The notes: generated by a model from the letters alone, not told the origin. DNA of 59,295 bases from Thomasclavelia sp. (GCA_028749475.1 JAQVWN010000010.1:1-59295); one strand, 5' to 3'. Shown: positions 41,985 to 51,434, counted from the first letter of the stretch. Made by a program: numbers and translations.

Positions 41985-44942
41985 ATGTATTTAAAAAGAA
42001 TTGAATTACATGGCTTTAAATCATTTGCTGATAAATCAATTATTGAATTCAATCCTGGAATTACCGGAATTGTCGGACCAAATGGTTGTGGAAAATCAAA
42101 TATTACTGATGCTATTAGATGGGTAATGGGCGAAACATCAGTTAAATCTCTTAGAGGTAGTAGTATGTCTCAACTTATCTTTAATGGTAGTGAAGATCGT
42201 AAACCTCAAAACCTTGCTGAAGTTACTTTAGTATTTGATAATACCGATAAATATATTGAGAGTGAATATAATGAAATTGAAATCACTAGAAGACTATATC
42301 GACAAGATAATGAAGCTGAATACTTATTAAATAGAGAAGAATGTCGTTTAAAAGATATTCAAGATTTAATTATGGATACTGGACTTGGTAAAAATTCTTT
42401 ATCAATTATTTCTCAAGGTAATATTAATACTTTTGCAGAATGTCGTCCTGAAGAAAGAAGAGGAATTTTTGAAGAAGCTGCTGGAGTATCTAAATACAAA
42501 AAAAGAAAACTGGAATCTATTCGTAAATTAGAAAGAACTGGAGAAAATCTAGAACGTATTGGGGATATTGTATTTGAACTTGAAAAACAGATTAATCCTC
42601 TTAAACGTCAAAAAGAAAAAGCAGAAACTTATTTAGAATTAAAAGAAGAATTAACTGGTATAGAAGTAAATGTATTGGTTAAAGAAATAAATGAAGATAA
42701 GGAATTTTTAGATAAAGCTAGTAAAACATTAAAAGATTTAAATGAAAAACAAGCTACTATTGATGCTGATATTATTTTAAATGAAGCAGCCAATGATGAA
42801 GTAAAACTAAAAATGAATTCTTTAGATAAAGAAGTAAATGATCTTCAAGCAAAATTAATACAAGCGGTTAATGATGCCAGTACTTTAGAAAAAACAAAAG
42901 TCGAAATTGATCAAAAAAGAAAACATGTTTTGAATTCCCAATCTAAAGATGATTTAGAATCAAAAATACAAAGTTCAAAGGCTTTACTTGCTGATTTAGT
43001 TGACGAATATAATGACCGAGTTGAAAGGCTAACTGCATCTAAAGAAGAATTAGAAAATGAAAAAAAGAAACAATCACTTTTAGAAAATGATATTGCTAAA
43101 ACAAGGACCGAGATAGATCATTTAGTAATCAGTATTAATAATTCAAAATCAAGAAAAGAATATTTGGTTGATGCTATCGAAAATAAATCAGGGTATCACC
43201 ATGGAGTTAAGACAATTCTTAATTCATTTAAAAATAATCCTTCTGTACTTGGAACTTTAGGAGATTTATTAACAAATGATGAAAAATATGATACTGCAAT
43301 TGCAGTATCCCTTGGAAGCGCTGTTCAATTTGTTGTAACTAAAGATGATACATCTGCTAAAAACTGTATTAAGTTTTTAAGAGATAATAAGGCTGGTAGA
43401 GCCACATTCCTTCCAATTAGTACAATGGAGCCAAGAAGTATTAGGAATGAACACAAAGTTGTTTTAGACACTCTAGATGGATATTTAGGTGTTGGTAGTG
43501 ACTTTGTTGAGTTTGATGATAAAATTGCTGATGTTGTTTATAATCAATTAGGAAACATAATAATTTGTGACAATTTAGACAACGCTACTAGTATCTCTAA
43601 GGCTACTTTTAAACGTTATAAAGTTGTTACACTAAATGGTGACTATATTAACGTAGGTGGATCATTAACTGGTGGTTCTAACAATCAAAAGGGCAATACC
43701 TTATTAATGAAAAGGGAACTAGAAAATCTTAAAGAAAAGGTTGCCTCAGAAGAAAAGCACTATAATGAAGCAAGAGCCTTATTCAATAAATTAGATAATC
43801 AAGCAAAAGAACATTCCCAATTTTATCTTCAAAAACAAATTTCTTATACAAAATTAGAAGTTGAAGTTCAAAATAAAAAAGATGAATTATTAATGGCTAA
43901 ATCTGAATATGAATCTTTATCCAACCAAAATATAGAATTAAATGATTTAGCATCTGGTAAAACTGAGAATAAGATGGTATCTGAACTTAATGAAGCGTAT
44001 AAGTACCGTGATTCTTTAAATGAAGAAATTCGTACTAAACGTGAAAACAGAATGAGTTTACTAAATAAGAATGAAGAACTTGAAATTAAACTTCGTGACC
44101 TAAGAAAAGAAAACAATTCTGTTAAAGATTCTATTAAAATTAATTCAATTGATATAACTAAAAAAGAAACTCAAATGAATAACTTTTTAGAAAGATTAAA
44201 TGAAGATTATCAAATGACATACGAATATGCTATAACACTTGAACACGATTCAATTGATATTGATAAGGCTAAACAAGATGTTGCTTTACTCAGAAATAAA
44301 ATATCAAGTTTAGGTAATGTGAATATTGATTCAATCGAGGAATATAAAGATGTATCAACTAGATATGATACTATGAATACTCAACGTTTAGATTTAATTG
44401 CTGCTCAAGATAGTATTTTAGAAGCTATTAAAGAAATGGATGAAATTATGATAGATAAATTCTCATCAACTTTTGAAGCAGTTAATGTTGAATTTGATAA
44501 AGTATTTAAAACACTATTTGGTGGAGGGCATGCTCGAATTAAATATACTGATCCAGAGAATATCTTAGAAACAGGTATTGATATTGATGTTGAACCACCA
44601 GGTAAATCTATCCAAAATATCACTTTATATTCTGGTGGAGAAAAGGCATTAATTGCTTTATCTTGTCTATTTTCAATATTAAAGGTAAGACCTGTACCTT
44701 TATGTATTCTAGATGAAGTAGAAGCGCCACTAGATGTTGCAAATGTGGAAAGATTTGCTAAATACTTAAGAGAATTTTCAAAAGATACTCAATTTATTGT
44801 TGTTACTCATAGAGAAGGAACAATGGCTGAATGTGATGTGCTATATGGAGCTACAATGCAACAAAAAGGAGTTACTAAACTTGTTAGTGTTAAACTTCAA
44901 GAAGCTAAAGATTTCACGTCTGAAGAAGGAGTAAGTGCATAG
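41985..44942 (+). CDS. smc: Chromosome segregation protein SMC (short-arm form)
   Basis: Core of the bacterial condensin with ScpA/ScpB. 985 aa against about 1190 in B. subtilis. The head has Walker A GPNGCGKSN (32-40), signature LYSGGEKALIAL (about 881-892) and Walker B LCILDEVEAPLD (about 907-918). The hinge spans about 400-560 (VLGTLGDLL ... GGSLTGGSNN). The two coiled-coil arms, about 170-395 and 570-790, are each roughly 95-100 residues shorter than in Bacillus, matched on both sides, so this is not a truncation. First gene of the smc-ftsY-ylxM-ffh series. Confidence 0.93.
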   Translation: MYLKRIELHGFKSFADKSIIEFNPGITGIVGPNGCGKSNITDAIRWVMGETSVKSLRGSSMSQLIFNGSEDRKPQNLAEVTLVFDNTDKYIESEYNEIEITRRLYRQDNEAEYLLNREECRLKDIQDLIMDTGLGKNSLSIISQGNINTFAECRPEERRGIFEEAAGVSKYKKRKLESIRKLERTGENLERIGDIVFELEKQINPLKRQKEKAETYLELKEELTGIEVNVLVKEINEDKEFLDKASKTLKDLNEKQATIDADIILNEAANDEVKLKMNSLDKEVNDLQAKLIQAVNDASTLEKTKVEIDQKRKHVLNSQSKDDLESKIQSSKALLADLVDEYNDRVERLTASKEELENEKKKQSLLENDIAKTRTEIDHLVISINNSKSRKEYLVDAIENKSGYHHGVKTILNSFKNNPSVLGTLGDLLTNDEKYDTAIAVSLGSAVQFVVTKDDTSAKNCIKFLRDNKAGRATFLPISTMEPRSIRNEHKVVLDTLDGYLGVGSDFVEFDDKIADVVYNQLGNIIICDNLDNATSISKATFKRYKVVTLNGDYINVGGSLTGGSNNQKGNTLLMKRELENLKEKVASEEKHYNEARALFNKLDNQAKEHSQFYLQKQISYTKLEVEVQNKKDELLMAKSEYESLSNQNIELNDLASGKTENKMVSELNEAYKYRDSLNEEIRTKRENRMSLLNKNEELEIKLRDLRKENNSVKDSIKINSIDITKKETQMNNFLERLNEDYQMTYEYAITLEHDSIDIDKAKQDVALLRNKISSLGNVNIDSIEEYKDVSTRYDTMNTQRLDLIAAQDSILEAIKEMDEIMIDKFSSTFEAVNVEFDKVFKTLFGGGHARIKYTDPENILETGIDIDVEPPGKSIQNITLYSGGEKALIALSCLFSILKVRPVPLCILDEVEAPLDVANVERFAKYLREFSKDTQFIVVTHREGTMAECDVLYGATMQQKGVTKLVSVKLQEAKDFTSEEGVSA

Positions 44943-44943
44943 T

Positions 44944-45927
44944 ATGGGATTTTTTAGTCAAGTAAAGGAAAAGTTTGTTGGTAAAACTGCTAAACAAAAT
45001 GAAAAATATGTAGCGGGATTAGATAAGTCAAATAATAATTTTTCTAATCGTTTAAATGAACTCGCTGCTAGATACAGAGATGTCGATGACGAATACTTTG
45101 AAGAATTAGAAAATATTCTAATTATGAGTGACGTTGGTGTTTCAATGGTTATGAAAATTGTTGAAGAAATTAAAAATGAAGTTCGTATTCAAAACATTAC
45201 TGATCCTAAAGAAATAAATGAAATTATAATTGATAAAATGTTTGTAATTTATGCTAATGATTCATTTATGACAACTAAAATTAATTATAATGACAATGGT
45301 TTAACTGTTATTTTAATGGTTGGAGTAAATGGGGCTGGTAAAACAACTACAATTGGTAAATTAGCTAATAAAATAATGAATGAGGAACATAAATCAGTTA
45401 TGGTTGCTGCGGGTGATACATTTAGAGCAGGTGCTATTGATCAACTAGCTGTTTGGGCTGATAGAGTTGGAATTGAATGCATTAAAGGTATTGAAGGAGG
45501 AGATCCTTCTGCCGTGGTATTTGATGCTTTAAAAACTGCTAAAGAAAAAAAAGTTGATGTCTTAATTTGTGATACAGCTGGTAGACTTCAAAATAAAGTC
45601 AATCTTATGAAAGAACTTGAAAAAATGAATAAGATTATTCAAAAAGAAGTACCTGATGGTCCTCAAGAAACATTACTAGTTGTTGATGCAACCACTGGAC
45701 AAAATGGAGTAAGCCAGGCTGTTGAATTTTCAAAGATTACGGATATTACTGGAATTGTTCTTACTAAGATGGATGGAACTGCTAAAGGTGGAATTGTCTT
45801 ATCTATTAAAGATCAATTAAATATTCCAGTAAAATTTATTGGTTTAGGTGAACAAATTGATGATTTACAAGAATTTGATTTAGAGCAATATATTTATGGT
45901 TTATGTAAAGGTGTAGTAGAGGAATAA
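44944..45927 (+). CDS. ftsY: Signal recognition particle receptor FtsY
   Basis: 327 aa, mostly the NG GTPase domain; the acidic A domain of larger FtsY proteins is absent. P-loop GVNGAGKTTTIGKLA, DTAGRLQNK, and TKMDGTAKGG motifs are present. It docks SRP-ribosome complexes to the membrane. ATG 44944, which gives the usual MGFFSQVKEKF start, lies one base after the smc stop; the GTG at 44935 is an alternative. Confidence 0.94.
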   Translation: MGFFSQVKEKFVGKTAKQNEKYVAGLDKSNNNFSNRLNELAARYRDVDDEYFEELENILIMSDVGVSMVMKIVEEIKNEVRIQNITDPKEINEIIIDKMFVIYANDSFMTTKINYNDNGLTVILMVGVNGAGKTTTIGKLANKIMNEEHKSVMVAAGDTFRAGAIDQLAVWADRVGIECIKGIEGGDPSAVVFDALKTAKEKKVDVLICDTAGRLQNKVNLMKELEKMNKIIQKEVPDGPQETLLVVDATTGQNGVSQAVEFSKITDITGIVLTKMDGTAKGGIVLSIKDQLNIPVKFIGLGEQIDDLQEFDLEQYIYGLCKGVVEE

Positions 45928-45928
45928 T

Positions 45929-46258
45929 ATGGAATCAATGTTAGAGAAAAAACAAAGAGTTAATTTACTAATGGATTTATATGAGAATTTACTTACGGAT
46001 AAACAAAGAGAGTATTTAAATTTGTATTATCAAGATGATTTATCATTATCTGAAATTGCTTTAATTAAAGATGTTACTAGAAATGCTGTTTTTGATAATT
46101 TGAAGAAGGCTGTTCATTCTTTAGAAAAATATGAAGATAAACTTCAATTATTAAAAAAGCATCAAGAAAGACTCAAAATTATTGAAGAAATAGAAAGTGA
46201 TAAAAACGAATCACATGAGGAATTACATAAGCATCTAAAGATGCTTAAGGATATATAG
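45929..46258 (+). CDS. ylxM: YlxM-family SRP-associated HTH protein
   Basis: 109 aa. LLTDKQREYLNLYYQDDLSLSEIA with the following RNAVFDNLKKA is the sigma-70 region 4-like helix-turn-helix of the UPF0122/YlxM family. Members stimulate SRP-FtsY GTPase assembly in streptococci and are encoded between ftsY and ffh, as here. Confidence 0.9.
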   Translation: MESMLEKKQRVNLLMDLYENLLTDKQREYLNLYYQDDLSLSEIALIKDVTRNAVFDNLKKAVHSLEKYEDKLQLLKKHQERLKIIEEIESDKNESHEELHKHLKMLKDI

Positions 46259-46267
46259 GAGGTAATT

Positions 46268-47653
46268 ATGGCTTTTGATTCACTATCAGAAAGACTGCAA
46301 AGTACTTTAAAAAAAGTATCTGGACAAGGTCAATTAACTGAAAAAAATATGGATGAAATGCTAACTGAAATTAGGTTAGCTTTACTAGAAGCGGATGTTA
46401 ACTTTGAAGTTGTTAAAGAGTTTATCGCTAATACCAAAGAAAAAGCTTTAGGTGTTGATGTTTTAGGTTCTTTAAAACCAGGACAAGTTGTTGTTAAAAT
46501 AGTACATGATGAATTAGTAGAGTTACTTGGTACTAGTGTATCTGAAATAGATTTTTCTAAAAAACCTACAATTTTAATGATGGTAGGGCTACAAGGTTCA
46601 GGTAAGACTACAACTGCTGCGAAGATTTCTAAGTTAATAAGTAAAAAATATGGTAAAAGACCATTATTAGTTGCAGCTGATATTTATCGTCCTGCAGCCG
46701 TTGATCAATTAGTTACTTTAGGTAATCAATTAAATGTTCCAGTTTATCAAAAAGGTACAACTGAAACGGCTGAAAACATTGTTAAAGGGGCATTACAATA
46801 TGCCACTGATAATAATAATGATGTCATTTTAATTGATACGGCTGGTCGTCTACAAATCGATGAACCATTAATGCAAGAACTTGCAAATATCAAACAAATT
46901 GCTAATCCAGATGAAATACTACTTGTCGTTGATTCTTTAACTGGACAAGATATCGTTAATGTTGCTAAAACATTTAATGAAAAGATTGGTATCACTGGAG
47001 CTGTTTTAACTAAATTAGATGGTGATGCTCGTGGTGGTGGTGCTCTTTCTATTAGACATATCACTAATGTCCCAATTAAATTTATTGGAACTGGTGAAAA
47101 ACTAGATGCTATTGATTTATTCTATCCTGATAGAATGGCTGATAGAATTCTTGGAATGGGTGATGTTGTATCTTTAGTTGAAAAAGTTCAAGATATTTAT
47201 GATGAAAAAGAAGCTAATAAAGCCATGTATCGTCTTCAAAATGGTACTTTTGGTTTAGATGATATGTTGAATCAAATGCAATCATTGCGTAAATTAGGAC
47301 CACTTTCAGGTGTTTTAAAAATGATTCCTGGAATGCCTAAGATGCCTAAGTTAGATGATGATGATTCTGAAGCTAAACTTCATATGACTGAATCAATTAT
47401 CTTTTCGATGACAGCTGCTGAAAGAAGAGATCCTAGTATTATTAACCTTTCTAGAAAAGAAAGAATAGCTAAAGGATGTGGACTTGATTTAGCTGCTATA
47501 AATAGATTATTAAAACAATTTGATCAATCCAAACAAATGATGAAACAAATGACTGGAATGGCTGCCAATCCTGGTGGAATGGCTACTAAAAGTAATCATT
47601 ATGTTGGTACTGCTAATCGAAAAAAAGTTAGACATAAAAAGAAAAAGAAATAG
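46268..47653 (+). CDS. ffh: Signal recognition particle protein Ffh
   Basis: 461 aa. The NG GTPase domain has GLQGSGKTTTAAKI, DTAGRLQID and TKLDGDARGG. The Met-rich M domain (about 300-450) carries the RNA-binding SMTAAERRDPSII region and the final KQMMKQMTGMAANPGGM with a basic tail. It binds 4.5S/SRP RNA and signal sequences. AGGAGG ribosome binding site. Confidence 0.96.
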   Translation: MAFDSLSERLQSTLKKVSGQGQLTEKNMDEMLTEIRLALLEADVNFEVVKEFIANTKEKALGVDVLGSLKPGQVVVKIVHDELVELLGTSVSEIDFSKKPTILMMVGLQGSGKTTTAAKISKLISKKYGKRPLLVAADIYRPAAVDQLVTLGNQLNVPVYQKGTTETAENIVKGALQYATDNNNDVILIDTAGRLQIDEPLMQELANIKQIANPDEILLVVDSLTGQDIVNVAKTFNEKIGITGAVLTKLDGDARGGGALSIRHITNVPIKFIGTGEKLDAIDLFYPDRMADRILGMGDVVSLVEKVQDIYDEKEANKAMYRLQNGTFGLDDMLNQMQSLRKLGPLSGVLKMIPGMPKMPKLDDDDSEAKLHMTESIIFSMTAAERRDPSIINLSRKERIAKGCGLDLAAINRLLKQFDQSKQMMKQMTGMAANPGGMATKSNHYVGTANRKKVRHKKKKK

Positions 47654-47685
47654 TGTCAAGCAAAAGTGCTTGACACTTCTTTTTT
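47652..47685 (+). terminator. ffh terminator
   Basis: AGTGTCAAGCA (47652-47662), loop AAAG, TGCTTGACACT, then TC and six T. The right arm contains the -35 box of rpsP. Confidence 0.88.
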
Positions 47686-47698
47686 CCTATGTTATCTT
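47670..47698 (+). promoter_or_regulatory. rpsP promoter embedded in the ffh terminator
   Basis: Consensus TTGACA (47670-47675) in the terminator right arm, 17-bp spacer covering the U-tract, TATCTT (47693-47698). Confidence 0.75.
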
Positions 47699-47731
47699 AC
47701 AGAAGTAAAAACAAATTAGGAGGAATATATT

Positions 47732-48004
47732 ATGGCAGTAAAATTAAGAATGGTAAGAATGGGTGCTAAGAAAGCTCCTTTCTATAGAATAGTTGCAGCA
47801 GATTCTAGATATCCTAGAAATGGTAGATTTATTGAAATGGTTGGAACATATGATCCAAATACTAATCCTGCTTCTGTAAAGATTAATGAAGAATTAGTTA
47901 TGAAATGGTTAAACAATGGAGCTCAACCATCTGACACAGTTAAAAACTTATTATCTAAACAAGGTATTGTTAAGAAATTCGCCGATTCTAAAGCTGGTAA
48001 ATAA
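47732..48004 (+). CDS. rpsP: 30S ribosomal protein S16
   Basis: 90 aa, complete: [22 protein letters not shown] start and the conserved [20 protein letters not shown] ribosome binding site. It starts the rpsP-khpA-rimM-trmD operon typical of Firmicutes. Confidence 0.97.
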   Translation: MAVKLRMVRMGAKKAPFYRIVAADSRYPRNGRFIEMVGTYDPNTNPASVKINEELVMKWLNNGAQPSDTVKNLLSKQGIVKKFADSKAGK

Positions 48005-48006
48005 TT

Positions 48007-48255
48007 ATGGATTATGCAAAATTGTTAAAAGATATTGCAGTAGAATTAGTTAATGATAAAGATCACTTAGAAGTAAGAGAATTGCCATCATTAGAAGAAA
48101 ATACAATTGTATTACATGTTTTCTGCGATAAAGATGATATTGCAAAGCTAATTGGGCGTAAGGGTTCAATGGCAAATTCAATTCGTCAATTAATGTCTGT
48201 TGCTGGACATTTAAATGACAAAAGATTAGATATTAAGTTCGAATCTTATGAATAA
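48007..48255 (+). CDS. khpA: KH-domain RNA-binding protein KhpA
   Basis: 82 aa, a single type II KH domain with the GxxG loop in LIGRKGSMANSIRQLM. It works with KhpB/Jag in RNA binding and cell elongation control in streptococci. There is no Shine-Dalgarno sequence; the ATG comes two bases after the rpsP stop, so translation is probably coupled to rpsP. Confidence 0.9.
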   Translation: MDYAKLLKDIAVELVNDKDHLEVRELPSLEENTIVLHVFCDKDDIAKLIGRKGSMANSIRQLMSVAGHLNDKRLDIKFESYE

Positions 48256-48283
48256 TAGATGGCTTCCATCTATTATTTTTTTT
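48251..48283 (+). terminator. Strong terminator-like hairpin between khpA and rimM
   Basis: AATAATAGATGG, loop CTT, CCATCTATTATT and eight or more T. It would reduce read-through into rimM; I see no separate rimM promoter, so it may act as an attenuator. Confidence 0.75.
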
Positions 48284-48294
48284 AGGAGGTAAAT

Positions 48295-48792
48295 ATGAAA
48301 CTTATTGTAGTTGGTAAAATAATTGGAACACATGCATTAAAAGGGGAAGTAGTTGTTCGTTCTTTTAGTGATTTTGCAGATGATAGATTTCAAAAAGGGA
48401 AAATAGTATATTTAAGTAAAACTGATTCTAAAGATATAGAAATGAAAATAGAAAATGTTAGAGTCCATAAAGGAAACTACTTAGTGTTATTTGAAGGGTA
48501 TAATAACATTAATGATGTTGAACAATATAAAGGCTTCAATGTTCTTGCTAATCAAGATGATGTTCAACTTGAAGAGGGAAAACATTTTTATCGTGATCTA
48601 ATTGGTTTAAATGTCTATGAAAATGATAATCTAATAGGTGTTGTAAATGACATATATGATAACGGAGCTCAAAGTGTATTAATAGTTACTAATGGTAATG
48701 ACAAAAAAATGATTCCTTATGTTAAACAATTTATAAAAGAAGTCGATATCGATAATAAAAGAATAAATGTTGAATTGATAGAAGGTATGTAA
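48295..48792 (+). CDS. rimM: Ribosome maturation factor RimM
   Basis: 165 aa. Two domains: N-terminal VGKIIGTHALKGEVVV barrel and C-terminal PRC barrel (HFYRDLIGLNVY, MIPYVKQFIKEVD). It helps assemble the 30S head through S19. TAGGAGGT ribosome binding site directly follows the U-tract of the upstream hairpin. Confidence 0.94.
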   Translation: MKLIVVGKIIGTHALKGEVVVRSFSDFADDRFQKGKIVYLSKTDSKDIEMKIENVRVHKGNYLVLFEGYNNINDVEQYKGFNVLANQDDVQLEEGKHFYRDLIGLNVYENDNLIGVVNDIYDNGAQSVLIVTNGNDKKMIPYVKQFIKEVDIDNKRINVELIEGM

Positions 48793-48793
48793 T

Positions 48794-49519
48794 ATGAAAA
48801 TTGATATTTTAACTTTATTCCCTGAAATGTTTGAAGGCTTTTTAGGTACTTCAATTATTAAAAGGGCTATTGAAAATAATTTAGTAGATGTTCAATTACA
48901 TGATTTTAGAGAGTTCTCTTTTGATAAACATCATCACGTTGATGATTATCCTTATGGTGGTGGACAAGGAATGGTTTTATCTGTTCAACCAATTATTGAT
49001 TGTTTAAAAACAATTGTTACTAAAGATAGTATAGTTGTTTTAATGTCACCTCAGGGTAAAACATTTGAAGATAAATTAGCTAGAGAAATGACTAGCATAA
49101 AACATTTAATAATCATATGTGGACACTATGAAGGTTTTGATGAAAGAATTAGGGACTATGTTGATATGGAAATATCTATTGGAGATTACGTGTTAACAGG
49201 CGGAGAACTTTCTAGTATGGTTGTTTGTGATGCAATAATTAGATTGTTAAAAGGGGCAATTAATGAAGAGTCAAGTAGTGACGATAGTTTTGCAAATGGT
49301 CTATTAGAATACCCTCAATATACTCGTCCTATTGAATATGATGGTAGTTGTGTCCCAGATGTATTAACTAGTGGTCATCATGAAAATATTCGTAAATGGC
49401 GAAAAAAAGAGTCCTTAAGAAGGACTTACAATAAACGACCTGATTTATTAAAAAATTATCAATTTGATGAGGAAGAATTACTATTTTTAAAAGAAATAGA
49501 AAATGAAAAAAAGTATTGA
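48794..49519 (+). CDS. trmD: tRNA (guanine-37-N1)-methyltransferase
   Basis: 241 aa SPOUT enzyme. LTLFPEMFEGF start, YGGGQGMVL, and the knot region HYEGFDERI with YVLTGGELSSM and PQYTRP. It methylates G37 next to the anticodon. It ends with TGA, one of only two TGA stops in the window, and that TGA lies in the -35 box of rplS. Confidence 0.95.
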   Translation: MKIDILTLFPEMFEGFLGTSIIKRAIENNLVDVQLHDFREFSFDKHHHVDDYPYGGGQGMVLSVQPIIDCLKTIVTKDSIVVLMSPQGKTFEDKLAREMTSIKHLIIICGHYEGFDERIRDYVDMEISIGDYVLTGGELSSMVVCDAIIRLLKGAINEESSSDDSFANGLLEYPQYTRPIEYDGSCVPDVLTSGHHENIRKWRKKESLRRTYNKRPDLLKNYQFDEEELLFLKEIENEKKY

Positions 49520-49543
49520 AAATAATAAATAATATGTTATTAT
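49516..49543 (+). promoter_or_regulatory. rplS promoter
   Basis: TTGAAA (49516-49521, containing the trmD stop), 16-bp spacer, TATTAT (49538-49543) preceded by TGT as extended -10. Confidence 0.7.
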
Positions 49544-49549
49544 TGTTAA

Positions 49550-49612
49550 GTCTTATGACTGCAAGAGTTCCGCTGGTTAATCGAATGAACTTCCAAGATA
49601 CTATTTAGAGGA
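49550..49612 (+). promoter_or_regulatory. Candidate ribosomal protein L19 leader
   Basis: A GC-richer structured segment between the rplS promoter and its ribosome binding site. It contains the hairpin AGTC/GACT (loop TTAT) and the pairing GTTC/GAAC around a CGCTGGTTAATCGAAT loop. A structured L19 leader is known at this position in low-GC Gram-positives; I assign it mainly by position and structure. Confidence 0.5.
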
Positions 49613-49620
49613 GAAATATT

Positions 49621-49971
49621 ATGAATTTAACATTAGTAGAAGAAATTACTAAAAAACAAATGAAAAATGATATTCCTGATTTTAAAGCTGGAGATACTGT
49701 AAAAGTATACGTAAAGATTAAAGAAGGAAACAAGTATCGTAACCAATTATTTGAAGGGGTATGTATTGCTCGTCAAGGTAAAGGTATTTCAGAAACATTT
49801 ACTGTAAGAAAGATTTCTTATCAAGTTGGTGTTGAAAGAACTTTCCCAATTCATTCACCAATTATTGATAGAATTGAAGTTGCTAAAGTTGGTAAAGTTA
49901 GAAGAGCTAAACTTGGATACTTAAGAACTAGATCTGGTAAAGCTGCTAGAATTAAAGAAATTAGAAAATAG
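49621..49971 (+). CDS. rplS: 50S ribosomal protein L19
   Basis: 116 aa, complete, with [30 protein letters not shown] and the C-terminal [24 protein letters not shown] ribosome binding site. Located after trmD as in almost all Firmicutes, but here with its own promoter. Confidence 0.97.
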   Translation: MNLTLVEEITKKQMKNDIPDFKAGDTVKVYVKIKEGNKYRNQLFEGVCIARQGKGISETFTVRKISYQVGVERTFPIHSPIIDRIEVAKVGKVRRAKLGYLRTRSGKAARIKEIRK

Positions 49972-49998
49972 AAATGGTTATTCCATTTCTTTTTTTTC
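49970..49998 (+). terminator. rplS terminator
   Basis: AGAAATGG pairs with CCATTTCT, followed by a long T-run. The left arm begins at the rplS stop. Confidence 0.8.
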
Positions 49999-50006
49999 TT
50001 TAAAGT

Positions 50007-50015
50007 TGTTATAAT
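50007..50015 (+). promoter_or_regulatory. Extended -10 of the lepB-rbgA-rnhB promoter
   Basis: TGTTATAAT; the -35 region is only T-rich. Confidence 0.5.
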
Positions 50016-50035
50016 ATATTTATCAGAGGTGTTTT

Positions 50036-50575
50036 ATGAAAAAAGAAGCGATTAAATTTATAATAGAATTATTATGTATTGCCTTGTTTTCTTTCATTGT
50101 ATTTAATACTGTTATTATGCCAATAAAAGTAGATGGAAATTCCATGTATCCTACTCTTCATGACGATGATATAGGAATTATGAGTTCTACTGGTTTAAAT
50201 GAGAAGAATATAAAGAGATTTGATATTGTTGTACTTGATTGTGATGCTATTGATAAGAAAATTATCAAAAGAGTAATTGGATTACCGGGTGAACATATAA
50301 TCTATAAAGATGACAAATTATATGTTAATGGGGTAAGATACAAAGAAGACTTTTTAGATAAACAATATATCAAAGAAGCTAAAGAAAAATATTCATCAAC
50401 AAAATTTACCAATGATTTTAGTGTAACTGTATCTAAAGGTAAAATATTTGTATTAGGTGATAATCGTTTAGGCTCTGCTGATTCAAGAGTTTTCGGAGAG
50501 TTTTCGTATTCTAAAATAGAAGGGAAAAGAGGAATACTACTATTTCCATTTTCTCATATGAAGTGGGTAGACTAA
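50036..50575 (+). CDS. lepB: Signal peptidase I
   Basis: 179 aa. One N-terminal membrane helix (about 8-28), catalytic Ser36 in DGNSMYPTL and Lys78 in KKIIKRVIGLPGE, plus the GDNRLGSADSR box. It cleaves signal peptides outside the membrane. Encoded between rplS and rbgA, an arrangement known from clostridia and some Bacilli. Confidence 0.94.
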   Translation: MKKEAIKFIIELLCIALFSFIVFNTVIMPIKVDGNSMYPTLHDDDIGIMSSTGLNEKNIKRFDIVVLDCDAIDKKIIKRVIGLPGEHIIYKDDKLYVNGVRYKEDFLDKQYIKEAKEKYSSTKFTNDFSVTVSKGKIFVLGDNRLGSADSRVFGEFSYSKIEGKRGILLFPFSHMKWVD

Positions 50576-50576
50576 T

Positions 50577-51434
50577 ATGGCACAAATTCAATGGTTTCCT
50601 GGGCACATGGCTAAAGCCCGTAGGGAAATAGAAGAAAAAGTTAAAATAGTAGATATTGTTATTGAAGTAGTTGATGCTAGAGCACCAATTTCTTCTAAAA
50701 ATCCTATTTTGAATGAAATTATAAAAAATAAACCAACTTTAATTGTAATGAGTAAAATCGATTTGGCTGATAAAAATATAACAAACAAATGGGTTGAGTA
50801 TTATAAAAGTATTAACCAACCAGTTATAGCCTTAAATCTTAAAGATTTCAATTCAACTGAATTGATAATAAAAGAATGTTCAAGTATTTTAAAAGAAAAA
50901 ATGGATAAAGAATTAAGCCGTGGTTTAAAACCTAGAGCTATTAGAGCAATGATTGTCGGCATTCCAAATGTTGGCAAATCTACTTTTATTAATCGTTTAG
51001 CAAAAAAGAAAGTAACTATAACTGGGAATAAACCAGGTGTTACTAAAGCTCAACAAATAATTAAAGTAAGTAAAGATTTTGAATTATTTGATACACCAGG
51101 TGTTTTATGGCCAAAAATAGATGATGAAAAAGCTGCAATTAATATTGCCTTAATCGGCTCTATTAAACAACAAATATTGCCATTAGATGATTTAATGATT
51201 TATGCAGTTAAATATTTAGTTAAAAATTACCCTAATGTTGTAGAAAATAGATACAAAATATCTATTAATCTTGATGATGATTGGATTGAAAAATGTTTTG
51301 ATGATATTGCAGCCAACAATAAACTAAAACAAGTTCGAGGATCTACTGATTATGATCGTGTAATAGAAATATTTTTTAATGATTTATATAGTGGAAAACT
51401 AGGACAAATTAGTTGGGAGCAACCTAATGCTTAG
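50577..51434 (+). CDS. rbgA: Ribosome biogenesis GTPase RbgA (YlqF)
   Basis: 285 aa, circularly permuted GTPase: the G4-like motif MSKIDLAD (about 58-65) precedes G1 GIPNVGKSTFINRL (about 128-141) and G3 DTPG. The start AQIQWFPGHMAKARRE is diagnostic. It completes 50S assembly. It starts one base after the lepB stop. Confidence 0.95.
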   Translation: MAQIQWFPGHMAKARREIEEKVKIVDIVIEVVDARAPISSKNPILNEIIKNKPTLIVMSKIDLADKNITNKWVEYYKSINQPVIALNLKDFNSTELIIKECSSILKEKMDKELSRGLKPRAIRAMIVGIPNVGKSTFINRLAKKKVTITGNKPGVTKAQQIIKVSKDFELFDTPGVLWPKIDDEKAAINIALIGSIKQQILPLDDLMIYAVKYLVKNYPNVVENRYKISINLDDDWIEKCFDDIAANNKLKQVRGSTDYDRVIEIFFNDLYSGKLGQISWEQPNA

